DNA of 64,000 nucleotides from Symbiodinium sp. CCMP2592 (GCA_905221615.1 CAJNDT010004524.1:424506-488505); one strand, 5' to 3'; counted from the first letter of the stretch, positions 19,835-30,026 are shown. Notes: generated from the letters alone by a model not told the origin. A program made the numbers and translations.

Positions 19835-20179
19835 CTAAGTGATGACCGTCGAGCCCTTCCCTCGCCGAGCATCGTTTTCTTCTCTCGCACCATGCCCTGC
19901 CGACAGGTTCTGGCTCTTCGCTGTGGGTTTAGGGTTTAGGGGTTTAGGCAGTGTTTCTTTTCCGTGTTGCTGGACGTTGGTGCTATGGATGGCAACGAGG
20001 ATGATAATGGGTTCTGGAGCACAATGAAGTTGAGCAGGCAAGGCCATGCTAGCGAGGACGGCAACTACAACGGCGGCAACCTTTACCCTCGTCGGAACTG
20101 GATTTTGCTTCTTGAGGCCTCTGCCGCCCCCATCTGTTTGAACGAACCTTGAACAAAATGTCATGGCCGTCGTGGCCAT
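19835..20179 (-). CDS. ORF with signal-anchor-like segment, unrecognised
   Basis: ATG at 20179 (reverse strand), 114 codons. After a polar N-terminus with Arg and Lys comes a hydrophobic stretch (VKVAAVVVAVLASMALPA), followed by CAPEPIIILVAIHSTN, resembling a signal anchor or signal peptide. About 56 percent of third positions in the first 72 codons are G or C. The last third runs through telomeric repeats (LPKPLNPKPTAK), so a real coding part, if any, probably ends near 19950. No domain is known. Plus-strand frames also cover the region. Confidence 0.3.
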   Translation of the reverse strand: MATTAMTFCSRFVQTDGGGRGLKKQNPVPTRVKVAAVVVAVLASMALPAQLHCAPEPIIILVAIHSTNVQQHGKETLPKPLNPKPTAKSQNLSAGHGAREENDARRGKGSTVIT

Positions 20180-20185
20180 GACCAA

Positions 20186-20656
20186 CTCATCTGGTGCTGA
20201 AGGTTTTCAGATTTAGGCTGTTCGGGTTAGAGGGTTTAGGCTTTGGGGGTTTGCGTTTCAAAGCTTAGGCCGTTTGGGGTTGGTCGTTCTGTTCTAGGGG
20301 AACCTGTCTTCCATGGTGGGGTGGAGCTTGGGGCTTTTGGGCTCAGGCTTTTTCAGGCTTCCGGGTTGTGTTCAGTTCATGGTCTAGTTGTTGAGGGTTT
20401 TAGGGTTTAGGGTTTAGGGGTTTGGATTAGATTGTAAGCCCTAAACATTAAACCCCCAAACCCCGAACCGTTTGCAGGGCCTCCTCAGCTGAAAGCATTT
20501 AGCGCTAAGGGGTTCGAGGCTGCAGGGCTGGGTTTAGGCTTAAAGCGCTGATATACTGTATTTAGTTGTTGAGTTCATGCAAACAAGGAAACATTCTTCA
20601 GGTCTATCGCGGAGTCATATTATTCTCCCAAAGAGTCCACGTACTAAGTTTAGGTC
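20186..20656. other. Telomeric-word-rich spacer
   Basis: Degenerate GGGTTTAGG words, including a short perfect run at 20396-20432. No element. Confidence 0.45.
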
Positions 20657-20901
20657 TTGTACTATTGTAAGCTTAGAAGTGACTGCCTTGGCTTGTTCCA
20701 CATAGTAGAGGCGGTCTTCACGCTCACCATTCTCCTGCACTCGCCGGAAAGTCTCCAGGAACCTTGTGCAGGACAACGGGCAGCAGAAGGGGCCAAGAGT
20801 TTGGGGCTTCGGATTAAGCCAGAAACTACACCCTTAAAAGCCCTAATAGCCCTAATAGCCCTAATGGAATGAGGGATCCGTATTCCCGAACTAGCCTTCA
20901 C
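20657..20901. other. Open on both strands, coding uncertain
   Basis: A plus frame (20657-20872) and a minus frame (20662-20901) are both open and both G/C-rich at third positions between 20685 and 20765. GAATGGTGAGC on the minus strand resembles a donor. I cannot choose a strand. Confidence 0.2.
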
Positions 20902-21217
20902 CTTGCTGAGAACCTTATGTACTTACTAAATCTTCTGATTCTCTCCCTACTTGTCCAGTATGCTGAGGAAAGGACGGTTAACCTTTGGGATCATATTGGA
21001 ATTATAGTATCCCGAAAAGGCTAAAGGTCACCTACTCTACTACTACGTCTCAGAAACCAAGACACCCCCACACATCCTGTCCTAGGCCTCTACCTATATG
21101 CATCGATCTGTCTACGCATTTGTCCATCTATCCATCGCTCGTGCATCAATACATCGATCGATCCGGCCGTCCATCCAACCACCCATCCATAACCTTGACC
21201 GAACTGACAACTACTCT
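20902..21217. other. Spacer with PAL-V words and CATC microsatellite
   Basis: A PAL-V-like CCCGAAAAGGCTAAAGGTCA lies at 21011-21030 and a CATCxATC run at 21095-21190. Confidence 0.45.
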
Positions 21218-21322
21218 AGGATGCCCAGTAACCTCGGAATAAAAAGGGCTCCCCTTTCGGTATTGGGTAACTTTTATAAGGAACCTAGGACTACAAAAAG
21301 GAACAAGGGTACTGGGCATCCT
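21218..21322 (+). mobile_element. PAL-O palindromic element
   Basis: GGATGCCCAGTAACCTCGG and GGGTACTGGGCATCC. The interior GGAACCTAGGACTACAAAAA is shared with the copy at 53823. Left flank TA, right flank TC. Confidence 0.85.
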
Positions 21323-21564
21323 CGTACTTATACAACCCAGATGGAGGTGCATAACTTGCATCCACACCTGTATAAAGACATTCTGGATCCAGTTGAGGAT
21401 TTCAAGGTTCTCACTGTTTAGGGATAGGGGATCTTAACATTACCAAATGTGGAGGCTTCCATACACCAGCCATGTCAAGCGAACCCAAGGGAATGGCATT
21501 GCTGATTCGTCAGAACATTATCCAAGAGCTCTCCTTCTCTCCGTCCCGTGTCCGCAAACCCTAC

Positions 21565-21668
21565 TACAGGGGCCTAAATAATCACAAAAGGGTTGTGGGG
21601 GCCACTATACTATAATTATAACAAGGAAGCCCCCATCATAATCGAGATAGTTATTAAGGCCCCTATTA
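21565..21668 (+). mobile_element. PAL-A element
   Basis: TACAGGGGCCTAAATAATCA on the left, ATAGTTATTAAGGCCCCTAT on the right, loop ATAATTATAACAAGGAAGCC. Confidence 0.8.
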
Positions 21669-21699
21669 TATAGAACCCTATCATAGATCCCTTATAGTG

Positions 21700-21769
21700 C
21701 CCTTTATAAAGGATCCCTTTAAAGAACCCCACAAGATAGTATAGGTAATTCTTCAGGGCCCCTATAGTA
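21700..21769 (+). repeat. PAL-A tail with TTTAAAGG run
   Basis: CCCTTTAAAGAACCCC followed by a second PAL-A right arm (AGTATAGGTAATTCTTCAGG). The order resembles the composite at 29363-29740. Confidence 0.6.
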
Positions 21770-21868
21770 CAAGCCCTCCAGGAGCGCTTTTCGTTGCGTC
21801 GTGTTTGAGCATAGACTTCTTAGGTCTCCGTGCAGTCGTGCAGGCTGGTGGAGGCTGCCCCCTAGGGT

Positions 21869-21933
21869 GTAGGAGTTTAGGGGCTTAGGGTGTAGGGGTT
21901 TAGGGGTTTAGGGTTTAGGGGTTTAGGGTTTAG
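21869..21933 (+). repeat. Telomere-like TTTAGGGG array
   Basis: Eight or so units, with GGTTTAGGGG as the commonest. Confidence 0.8.
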
Positions 21934-23075
21934 TGCAGAGTAGGCAGTTGTCCCTATCGCAGGGTCTGATTACTTGGTGATTAATCATATGAAATAAATT
22001 CCCCTTGCGGCCCGTACAGAACTTGACTAGACATATCCCAAAGTCCTACTCCAGCCTCCATATAGAACTTATTGTACTAGAGCATGACTACAGTACATCA
22101 CAAAATCCTGTTTTAATTGTCGAGCGATGAGCCCTTTAGCATCTACAGTAGTCAGGTTTTAGGACCTAGCGACCTAGTGCACATATTGATAACTAGAATA
22201 ACATCAACCATAACAGTCAGCATTGCTCTGCCTGCGGGTTTTGGGGCTTCGGGCGAAGGGTTTAGTGTTTAGACCGTCATGAGGACTTCTGCTACGGGAA
22301 ATTCATTGATTGATTTGTTGTGCGCTTGCTGTTCATGCTGATGACCTCGGCCCGAGAGGTGGCCCGACTCCAACCAGCAGCTTTTTTGGATGCAGGGGGT
22401 TTCAGAAAATGAAGGACCCAATAACGAAACATCATCCTCACAAAGACTTCATCAAGAGATTCCTCACGGCGACCATAAACAAAAAAACATGTTGAATACA
22501 ACGACACTTGAAATATGCCCCAAAACTTTAGACCTTAAAGGACTGCACATCGGGTCCTTCTGAAACCTGGCTTGTTTTGCATCCTCAGCACCACGGGTTC
22601 GAGGCCGCTGACAAAGTGATACACGCAATCGTCACTAGATTTGGGCGTTTGGGGGTTTAAGGTTTAGAGCGTTTAGGGCTTAGGGTTTAGGGTAACGTTT
22701 GAGTACTTAGGGTTTACAGTGGGTTTGGGGGATTGGAATTTAGGGTTCACAAGCCTCGAGAAATAGACTCGGGCTATGGGTTTCTGTTGTACCGCTGTAC
22801 CATAACTACGTTAGCGAGCCCTACGGATTGCACTGATAAACAATTCGAAGCCCAAATTTCAGGTGTGCTAGGTTCCTCAGTAACCCCTTGATAATAACGG
22901 TACCATGTTTCCCGTTGTTCCGTCTTGATAGGGAGACCCCAAACCAAAAAAGTGCAAAAGGGTACTGCTCAGGAGCAGAAGGTTCGAGACACTGAGAGGT
23001 GAAGACTTCGCCAAAGGTAGCTGCGTTGACAGCAGTCTGCCAGCGGAGTCCGGCTTCGGAGCTTTATTCAGTCAA
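21934..23075. other. Long unassigned spacer
   Basis: Repeat-poor, GC-balanced. Frames at 22292-22507 (minus) and 22310-22495 (plus) overlap and are short. A degenerate TTTAGGG cluster lies at 22645-22745. No PAL element seen. Confidence 0.35.
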
Positions 23076-23168
23076 TATAGGGGCTCTGGGGTATATTATA
23101 CAAGAACTACAATGCGTCAATAATGAGAAACGCCCAAAGTAATATAGGTAGTTATTAAGCCCCGTATA
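23076..23168 (+). mobile_element. PAL-A element, diverged
   Basis: TATAGGGGCTCTGGGGTATA on the left, AATATAGGTAGTTATTAAGC then CCCGTATA on the right. Confidence 0.65.
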
Positions 23169-23301
23169 TTACCGACTGAAAGTCGGGACGTGACGTAGCT
23201 AGGTTTTGTGTCGTGTGATCGTTGTTTTATCGGGAAAGTTGCACAGAAATCACAGGCCCTGGCGGTGTAGCGTGGGTTGAGGGCCAAGCATGCAGGGTGG
23301 A

Positions 23302-23383
23302 GAATAATTTTTGCGGGTTCCTTATTGCGTACCATTATAGTATGATGGGCCTCACCACCCTATTCTAATTAAGGTCCCTATAG
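23302..23383 (-). mobile_element. PAL-A element, reverse, 5-prime eroded
   Basis: GGGTTCCTTATTGCGTACCA then CCCTATTCTAATTAAGGTCC. Confidence 0.7.
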
Positions 23384-23591
23384 TAGGGTTTAGGGCCAAG
23401 GATGGAGAGAAGGAAGGCCCTTGTATAGTGCAGGGTATGGAGAAAAGGGTTGATGAGAGCTGCAGATCAGACCTATAGTAGGATCAGGCGCAACAGCCAA
23501 AATGCAAACACTCAAGAACACAAGCGAACAAGCAGCAAGAAAACTGCAAAACGCAACGAGCAACAACAACCAGATCAAACATCTGAAAGCT

Positions 23592-23620
23592 AAACAAACA
23601 AACAAACAAACAAACAAACA
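23592..23620. repeat. (CAAA)n microsatellite
   Basis: Seven CAAA units. Short plus-strand frames here translate to QTNK repeats and are not genes. Confidence 0.9.
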
Positions 23621-23862
23621 CAAAAACACGTCCTCATCTACAATAACTAGTTCGGGCTCTGTTAAAACAAAACATATTGCGCTGTGTTGGTCTGGAGTCC
23701 TCAACAACTTGGAAGCGCATTGCGGCAATTTGCTCAACCTTATATCTAGGCAGGCCGCTACACAAGAATATACAAGTGCAGTTCTGAGTTTGAAGTATGG
23801 TGATTCTTACCATTTTCTGAATATTTGTATTATTATTCTTACTATTATGGCATTGGACTGGA

Positions 23863-24031
23863 ACTAGTAGTAGTATTAGTATACAGCATCACTATCAGTA
23901 TCAATATTACTATTTCTATTGCCATTCCTATTACAAGCACTGTTGTTGTCATTATTACCGTGATTATTTATCATATATTCTTATTATTCGTGGTAGTAAT
24001 AGGAGGAGGAGGACGACTACTACTAGTAGTC

Positions 24032-24065
<34 letters not shown>

Positions 24066-24115
24066 AAGTAGAAGTAGAAGTAGTAGTGGTAGTGGTAGTA
24101 GTAGTAGTAGTAGTG

Positions 24116-24178
<63 letters not shown>

Positions 24179-24190
24179 TATAGTAGCAGT
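23863..24190. repeat. (TAG)n/(TAT)n trinucleotide array
   Basis: Degenerate ATT/AGT words at 23820-24000, then nearly pure TAG from 24021 to 24180 with TGG and AAG variants. All long homopolymeric ORFs here (poly-Val, poly-Thr, poly-Tyr) are artefacts. Confidence 0.95.
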
Positions 24191-24267
24191 AGCACAGTTG
24201 CGGCCGCGAAAATCAGAGCCCGAGATGCGAGACGAGCCGAGCCTTCTGGAGGCCACTTCTTGTCTGG

Positions 24268-24360
24268 GTTGTAGTTTTGGGGCTCTGAAAAGTATTTATG
24301 AATAGGTACCTCTATAGGAACCATAAGGGAAATTAAAAAGTTGCCCAACTTGCCACCTAG
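24268..24360 (+). repeat. Dispersed repeat W, young copy 1
   Basis: TTGTAGTTTTGGGGCTCTGA through TGCCACCTAG. Differs from 25318-25412 at only a few positions. Confidence 0.9.
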
Positions 24361-24400
24361 CTGTGGATAATTATTCCTTCCTACACCCTAAACCTTAGGG

Positions 24401-24522
24401 GCTCCTTGCCCAGACCCCCGGGAGGATCCAAAAAGTAGATCCCTTAATGTGGGTTCCTATAAAGTGCCCTTAGTAGTATGGGGCCCCAACTAGATCCTCC
24501 CTGGGGTCCGGGTGAAGGGCCT
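24401..24522 (+). mobile_element. Singleton palindrome (GC-rich arms)
   Basis: GCCCAGACCCCCGGGAGGAT and its near complement ATCCTCCCTGGGGTCCGGGT flank an AT-rich loop. Imperfect arms of about 30 bp. Confidence 0.65.
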
Positions 24523-24673
24523 CCTTTAAGGGCTTCCAATTCAGTGCTTCCTTTATTAAGGCTGCTTGCTCGGCTTTCTTTAAGGGGCGCCTCTAAAGGG
24601 TTTAGTTTGGGTACCTACTCTTTGAACACCCTGACCGTATGTCTCTATTCGAGCAGGAACCCTCCGAAATGTC

Positions 24674-24994
24674 ATGAATGCTAGGTCCAGGGTCCAACAA
24701 GACAATGTGACCACGCACATCGTAAAGCCGCACACCCAACAATCACAGCCTAAACTGGGGCAGATCAGTGAACCCTATGTCCCCTCTCCAGGACCACCAT
24801 GGCATTCTTGCACAAGCACTTCCTGCTGTATGCTGCCTAGCCCTACAGTGTTTAGGGTTTTGGGTGTGAACCCTAAGCCCAAAACCCACTGTCGCAGAAA
24901 GCAACTCACGGTTCTAGAGGGAGCCAGACAGAGACGTCAAAGACTCACCGTGGTCCACCCTCACCATGACTTCCTGAATCTAGAAACCAGGTGA
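24674..24994 (+). other. Open frame of 106 codons, probably not a gene
   Basis: ATG start and mixed composition, but it runs through a telomeric-type inverted pair (GTTTAGGGTTTTGGG...CCCTAAGCCCAAAA at 24848-24886) and ends in ACCAGGTGATC, a possible donor. It overlaps the minus-strand frame at 24945. Confidence 0.2.
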
Positions 24995-25310
24995 TCAGGC
25001 TTGCCTCGAGATCCGTTCTCCGTTGACTCCGTTGACAAAGCTTACGGAAGAAAACACGACTGTGTCGTGCTCCTAAGCATTCAAGCATCAGATTGTGTAA
25101 CAGGTAAGGACATGCACTCAATCGGGATCCTGGCAACTTGTATGATAATGAATGGTAATCGGAGAGGGGTTTCAAGGTGTTGTTCAGGTTTGAGGCGACA
25201 TTGCTGGTAGGTGCTCTTGTGTCAGTGATGGCTGCCCAGATAGCTTGCTCGTCTCTGGATCGAGATGAGAGAGTCGGCCAAAAACCGTGGCTGGGCATTC
25301 GCTGCATCAT
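24945..25310 (-). CDS. ORF of 121 codons, unrecognised
   Basis: ATG start at 25310 on the minus strand, repeat-free. About 60 percent G/C at third positions in the first 52 codons. The peptide is polar and mixed (MMQRMPSHGFWPTLSSRSRD at the N-terminus, then DEQAIWAAITDTRAP). No domain is recognised. A competing plus-strand reading has a strong donor-like CAGGTAAGG at 25100-25108. Confidence 0.25.
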   Translation of the reverse strand: MMQRMPSHGFWPTLSSRSRDEQAIWAAITDTRAPTSNVASNLNNTLKPLSDYHSLSYKLPGSRLSACPYLLHNLMLECLGARHSRVFFRKLCQRSQRRTDLEASLITWFLDSGSHGEGGPR

Positions 25311-25317
25311 GAACTGC

Positions 25318-25412
25318 TGGGTTGTAGTTTTGGGGCTCTGAAAAGTATTTATGAATAGGTACCTCTATAGGAACCATAAGGGAACTTAAAAAGTTTCCCA
25401 AATTGCCACCTA
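25318..25412 (+). repeat. Dispersed repeat W, young copy 2
   Basis: Direct repeat of 24268-24360, about 1.05 kb downstream and near identical, with CTTAAAAAGTTTCCC against ATTAAAAAGTTGCCC. Confidence 0.9.
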
Positions 25413-26192
25413 GACTACCTCCATGTTCTTCTATTGCCTCACACCGCAATATCGGGAAGGGTGCTGAATGGAGAAGCAGCAGCCGTAGTGAGAATGACAA
25501 TATTGGTCATGGCAATACATTCGTAAGACTAGTTATAGCAAGAGCCGTACCATAAGGACCATAAGGCTGAGAGAGGTAATGCGTTTGCAGACCCGAGACG
25601 TGAACGGCAATAGGTGACAATACGACAATACTAGCTCCTAGGCTAATCGCCACTCAGTGGAAAGCCTAAATAAGCATCACTATGAACAGAAAGTCTAGAA
25701 CTAGTTGCCGTAAGAGGAGTCGTCGTCCTCGTAGCTACCGTCTTCGTCGTAGCAGTACTGGCAGCAGCAGCAGTAGTAGCAACAATGGCTAGAGCAGCAC
25801 ATTCGCAGCCACGTTTCGAGCACGATTAAATGTCTGTAGCCCAAACGATCGGCCCAGTGATGGAGAGAGGCTTCTTGAAGGAGGCGGCTGATTGAGCTGA
25901 GCCAAAGAACCCTCTGTCAGCATGTAGAGATTTTGTAAACACAAAGCCCCTCAACCTTCAATTCAGGATAATACCCTTACTTTTAGATTTACTTTTAGAT
26001 GGACATGTAAGATGGTTTCGGGGTAGTACGTCACGGAGCACTGTGGGGCAACTGTGCAGAGTCCTCCCTTACCGCCGAAATGGCAGCTAAAGACCTTAGT
26101 CTGGGTCACAAACCCCTAACCTCTAAACCCCTGATTCCTGAACCGCAAGTTTTAGCTTCGTTCTGAGTCGCTGTTAGAAGCTGTTGAGGCTC
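25413..26192. other. Unassigned spacer
   Basis: GCAGCAGCAGCAGTAGTAG at about 25762 is a small trinucleotide tract. CGGCCCAGTG recurs at 13684, 16129 and 25849. No exon supported. Confidence 0.35.
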
Positions 26193-26201
26193 TTGTATAT
26201 T

Positions 26202-26234
<33 letters not shown>

Positions 26235-26352
26235 GTATGTATACATACGTTTGTATATATAGGGTACCCCCCATGGATCTACCACACCTCTATGTATGTA
26301 TGTATGTATGTGTATATATATATATAAACATACATATATATATATATGTACA
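26193..26352. repeat. Two TA/TATG microsatellites around CCATGGATC core
   Basis: A TA run, then GGGTACCCCCCATGGATCTA and CCACACC, then TATG/TA runs. The core matches the flanks at 16180 and 19011. Confidence 0.8.
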
Positions 26353-26478
26353 TATGTGTAAATACATCGAGGGAGGTATCTGTTCAGACGCACAGTTGCC
26401 AAGAGTACTCTCCGAGAGTAGACCTTAGACGAGAGCCTGATGAAACGAAGGGCATGGGCTTTTCATTTTATTAGAAAT

Positions 26479-26508
26479 ACCATGAACCCTAAACCCTAAA
26501 CCCTAAAC
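26479..26508 (-). repeat. Short CCCTAAA array
   Basis: Three or four perfect units. Confidence 0.8.
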
Positions 26509-26553
26509 CCAGTAAGTCGTAATTCAGACGGAAGGTAACCATAGACGTACTTA

Positions 26554-26636
26554 CTTCGAGGTTCTTGGGTAGTTACAAAGGGGGTCATAAGTCCCCTGCA
26601 ACATGGCATATACGTCTAGTTACCCTGCTTATAACC
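26554..26636 (+). mobile_element. PAL-J element, eroded
   Basis: CTTCGAGGTTCTTGGGTAGT on the left, GTTACCCTGCTTATAACCCC on the right. The terminal right arm is lost. Confidence 0.65.
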
Positions 26637-26654
26637 CCACGCATAATTAAACTG

Positions 26655-26790
26655 AAACTCCAACCCTAAACCCTTAAAGCCCTAAACCCTCAACCCCACA
26701 CCCTGAACCCCAAACCCTAAACCTTAAATTAAGCCTTAAGCCCTAATCCTACACCCTAAACCCTAAACCCCAATGCCCAAAACTTTACAA
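26655..26790 (-). repeat. Degenerate CCCTAAA array
   Basis: Mixture of CCCTAAACCC, CCCCAAACC and CCTTAAGCC. Confidence 0.7.
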
Positions 26791-26870
26791 GGTACCCAGG
26801 AGCAGCCCACGAGGATGATCCGTCATGGCTATGGTTTATGGGCTCACAGCTTGAGATTTTAGGGCTTAGT

Positions 26871-26945
26871 ATAGGGGCCTGAATTCTTAGAACAGGTTTC
26901 GTTTTCAAAGGGGTCTACTCAGGGCTACTATAAGGCCTATTATGG
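26871..26945 (+). mobile_element. PAL-A variant fragment
   Basis: TATAGGGGCCTGAATTCTTA, then AACAGGTTTCGTTT and GGGCTACTATAAGG. Same variant as 40847-40935. Confidence 0.55.
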
Positions 26946-27522
26946 TTCAGGTTGCTTTGGGGCTTTAGTTGCAGGATTGTAGGATGCAGGGAAGGTTGCA
27001 GATCCAGGAATCTACGCCCGGCATCAAAATTTAACCGCCTCCAGAATTCAAATTCAGCACTTCCGCGCATCGCACTTAGTGCTGGAAGTTGTGGGACACA
27101 TTGCAGATGGCGTCCCATGTAAGCGGATCTAAACAACGAAAACAGCTCCATAACAAATTTCATGACAGTTTGAGACAAGACTTTGGGGTCCTGGAAGCCT
27201 ACGACCTCAAGCTAAGTTCACCTATCTTAAGACACCATGCGCGTACGAATTCTCAGCAGGCCAGAACGTGAACAAGAGGTCGTTAGACCTCAATCCCTGC
27301 ATCCCAGACTAGGGTTTGCGGTTTTGGGGTTAAAGGGAATGACACCTGAACACCAAAACATCCGGTATCTCAATGCCTGAGTACAAAAAGGCAGCGACGC
27401 GGATGAGGCCTGGCCTGCGCCATGCACTACAAACGATGAGCCGGGAACGTTGATGATAAGATGCAGTTGTGGGTTGAGTACCAAGTTGCCCCCAGCAGAC
27501 CAGGAAGCTTCACGCTTAATGA
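26946..27522. other. Open on both strands, coding uncertain
   Basis: Minus frame 26915-27178 and plus frame 27089-27271 are both mixed in composition. A GACACATTGCAG acceptor-like and GTAAGC donor-like pair frame only 12 bp. No strand choice is supported. Confidence 0.25.
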
Positions 27523-27615
27523 AGGAACCTGATTAAGAAGCCCTGGGCCTATAACCCCAAATGGTAGGATCCATAATTATACGGAACCCTTATAGGTTTC
27601 TTAATCAGGCTCCTA
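27523..27615 (+). mobile_element. PAL-N palindromic element
   Basis: AGGAACCTGATTAAGAAGCC and GGTTTCTTAATCAGGCTCCT. Confidence 0.85.
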
Positions 27616-27769
27616 CATTAGGGTTTAGGGTGTAGGGCCGTTCAGGGCACGGGAATTGAAAACACTGGAGCGTTTCAAGCTCTGCGTTGAGCTAGGCCAA
27701 AGACTCTCCACACACCTCTCCACACACCACCCCATTGAAGTCCGGGGCATCCTACACCCTACCTTGGCC

Positions 27770-27841
27770 ATGAATAGCCTACCTTTCTAGGGCTCTTTGT
27801 TATGATTTCTTTATGTAAGTCCTTATAAAGGTAGGTTATTC
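27770..27841 (+). mobile_element. Singleton palindrome
   Basis: GAATAGCCTACCTTTCTAGG and CTTATAAAGGTAGGTTATTC. Confidence 0.7.
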
Positions 27842-27849
27842 CGGGTTTA

Positions 27850-28159
27850 GGTACACCCTAAAGGCCTTGAGCCCCAGCCCCACTTCTGAAACCTGCAGCG
27901 GAGACAACGAGCAACAATGAACTGCGGCTTTTGTCTTCGATGTAGGTTTTAGGGTTTTACAAGTTGCCTCAGCATCATGGTGAGTTCTGATATCATACCC
28001 CTGTTCTTGTTGCTATGTGCCTATTCATGGCTGATGCTACGGCAGTTCTTGGCCGTGAACTGACGACCTAACCTTGCGTGTGCGATCTCACGCGTATGTT
28101 TGTTGCATTCATGGAACCAACACTATGAACACTGATGCTCGAGCACGTCTTACTTTCAA
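27850..28159. other. Unassigned spacer
   Basis: No repeat or frame recognised. Confidence 0.3.
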
Positions 28160-28290
28160 TAGAAGTACTATTTCTAGGCTTTAAAGTAACCAGGGAGGAA
28201 AAAGTATAGACTTTTATTTCATAATGGTTCCCTTAAAGTAATAGGTCCCCCCCCCCCAAAAAAAAATATTAAAGTATGGTACTCCAAAGA
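28160..28290 (+). repeat. Dispersed repeat U
   Basis: TTATTTCATAATGGTTCCCT and ATTAAAGTATGGTACTCC recur at 34766-34833. This copy contains C11 and A9 runs. Confidence 0.65.
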
Positions 28291-28345
28291 CTCCAAAGCC
28301 CAGGCCACTACTACGAGTCCCTAAGCCCTGCAATGTTATGCCCTA

Positions 28346-28446
28346 CTGTTGATGATATAAATCCTGCATTACCCTAAGGGCCCTGAACTATGGGAATTAT
28401 GGTATATTCCTTATTATGGGCCATGCAGGATTTATATCATCAACCG
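28346..28446 (-). mobile_element. PAL-B, 101 bp, TA duplication
   Basis: CTGTTGATGATATAAATCCT and AGGATTTATATCATCAACCG. TA at 28344-28345 and 28447-28448. Confidence 0.93.
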
Positions 28447-28510
28447 TATTACGCTCCCAAGTCAAGTCCCAAGTCAAGCTTCAAGTCCTTGACTCCAAAC
28501 CATAAACCCC

Positions 28511-28654
28511 AAGGTTTAGGGTTTAGGATTCAGGGTTTAGGATTCAGGGTTTAGGGTTTAGGATTCAGGGTTTAGGGTTTAGGATTCAGGGTTTAGGGTT
28601 TAGGATTCAGGGTTTAGGGTTTAGGATTCAGGGTTTAGGGTTCAGGGTTTAGGT
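28511..28654 (+). repeat. 21-bp telomere-derived array
   Basis: Unit GGTTTAGGGTTTAGGATTCA plus G repeated about six times: two canonical TTTAGGG heptads and one TTCAGGA-type variant, locked as a higher-order 21-mer. Confidence 0.92.
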
Positions 28655-28738
28655 AGACCCAAACCCTCCACCCCGAACGCCTACCCTTAAACCCCAAGCC
28701 TTAATCAAACCCCAAACCGTAAACCCTGAGCTCTATAT

Positions 28739-28833
28739 GGGAGCCTCGGAGGGGTACCTTATTTGGGGTCCTTATAATAGGGATCCTACTATTTATGGTA
28801 CTAGATTAGGGTCCCCTACTTTCGGAAACTCCC
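28739..28833 (+). mobile_element. PAL-D element
   Basis: GGGAGCCTCGGAGGGGTACC and CTACTTTCGGAAACTCCC. Flanks ATAT and ATGT (three of four match). Confidence 0.83.
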
Positions 28834-28916
28834 ATGTGATCCTTGGTCCGTCAACCCAAGTCCACCGACCGTGGCCAGGGCGATGAGGATCCCGAAGTCT
28901 GGTTTGTAGCTATACC

Positions 28917-29023
28917 CCCCTTAGAACCATAATAAAAGTACTGCATTCTTAGAACCATAAAAAAGTACTGCATTCTGAATACCCCCTGAGAGCCATCATC
29001 AAAGTGATACATTCTGAATAATC
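28917..29023 (+). repeat. Three tandem ~33-bp units (BB family)
   Basis: CCATAATAAAAGTACTGCAT, CCATAAAAAAGTACTGCATT and CCATCATCAAAGTGATACAT in register. Confidence 0.75.
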
Positions 29024-29027
29024 TCTT

Positions 29028-29104
29028 GGGCCTAAATTGGGGTTATGGTACTTATAATAAACCCCTAAAAAACACCCAGTTACTAAGTCCCCCGACCCTC
29101 CAAG
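29028..29104 (-). mobile_element. PAL-I right half
   Basis: TAAATTGGGGTTATGGTACT leads to AAGTCCCCCGACCCTCCAAG. The left half is absent. Confidence 0.75.
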
Positions 29105-29362
29105 CATTATCTCAGATTTCTGGAGCCCCGTTGGGGGATCCCTCCCGAATGCTCTTACTTCTTAAGTTGTGTACCGAAGTCCTTACGGAGGGTTCAGGGT
29201 TTAGGGTAGGGGGTTTAGGTTGATTTGCTGTTTAGGGTACACAGGTAACATGGCCCGGCCGAGCCCTAAGCCCTAAAACCCGAGACCCTAAACCCAAGCC
29301 CAAAACCCTAAGCCCCAAACCCAAAACAGAAAGCCCTAAACTCTCAACCCTAAGTCGACTTC

Positions 29363-29740
29363 AAAATTAGAATAGGGTTTTGAGGCCCAGTACACTAGAA
29401 TTATAATAAGGAACCACCAAAATGGTATATGTAATTATGGAGGCCCCTACTATATAGAACCCTATCATAGATCCCATATAGAGCCCTTTAAGGATCCCTT
29501 TAAAGGAACCACCAAAATAGTATAGGTAATTATTGTGGCCCGCACAATACAGAACCCAATCGTAGATCTCTTATAGAGCCCTTTCAGGATCCTTAAAGGA
29601 ACCCCCAAAGAGGCCCCTACTATATAGAACCCTCTCATAGATCCCTTATAAAGCCCTTCGAGGAACCCTTATGGATTCCTTTAAAGGAAACCTTCATGGA
29701 ATAGTATAGGTGAATATTGTCATTGAGGCCCCTACATTAC
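29363..29740 (+). mobile_element. PAL-A derived tandem composite
   Basis: One PAL-A interior followed by three cycles of ACTATATAGAACCCTATCAT plus a CCTTTAAAGG run and a PAL-A right arm. An apparent tandem amplification of element parts with a period of about 110-120 bp. Confidence 0.7.
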
Positions 29741-29867
29741 TAAACCCTAAACCCTAAACTCTAAACCGTTCAGGAGCCGGCTTCGGGTTCCGACGCCGTT
29801 GGAGGAATGTTACAAGCACAGCCCTGACGCGGCAGGAGCGTCCCAGGGTTCGTATCACACTGGGGAT

Positions 29868-29946
29868 CTAAGGACTCATATATTAAGGCTTTTGGGCCCA
29901 AAGACCATACTACATAAGGCTGTTGGGCTATGTTGATTCCTAGGGT
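29868..29946 (+). repeat. Dispersed repeat CC, copy 2
   Basis: Matches 9281-9352 (CCCAAAGACCATACTACATA). Confidence 0.7.
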
Positions 29947-29983
29947 CACCTTTTTGCATCGCCGTAGGGCTGCAGAGTTATCA

Positions 29984-30026
29984 AAATAGTAGGTTACAAA
30001 CCAGATATTTTATACCCCAGTAACCT
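29984..30026 (+). mobile_element. Small singleton palindrome
   Basis: AGTAGGTTAC and GTAACCTACT around an AT-rich loop. The neighbouring AGGTTACTGG repeats part of the arm. Confidence 0.5.

Noticed and set aside
24021-24348. ORFs of 77-149 codons made of poly-Val, poly-Thr or poly-Tyr
   Set aside because: All are translations of the TAG trinucleotide array in different frames.
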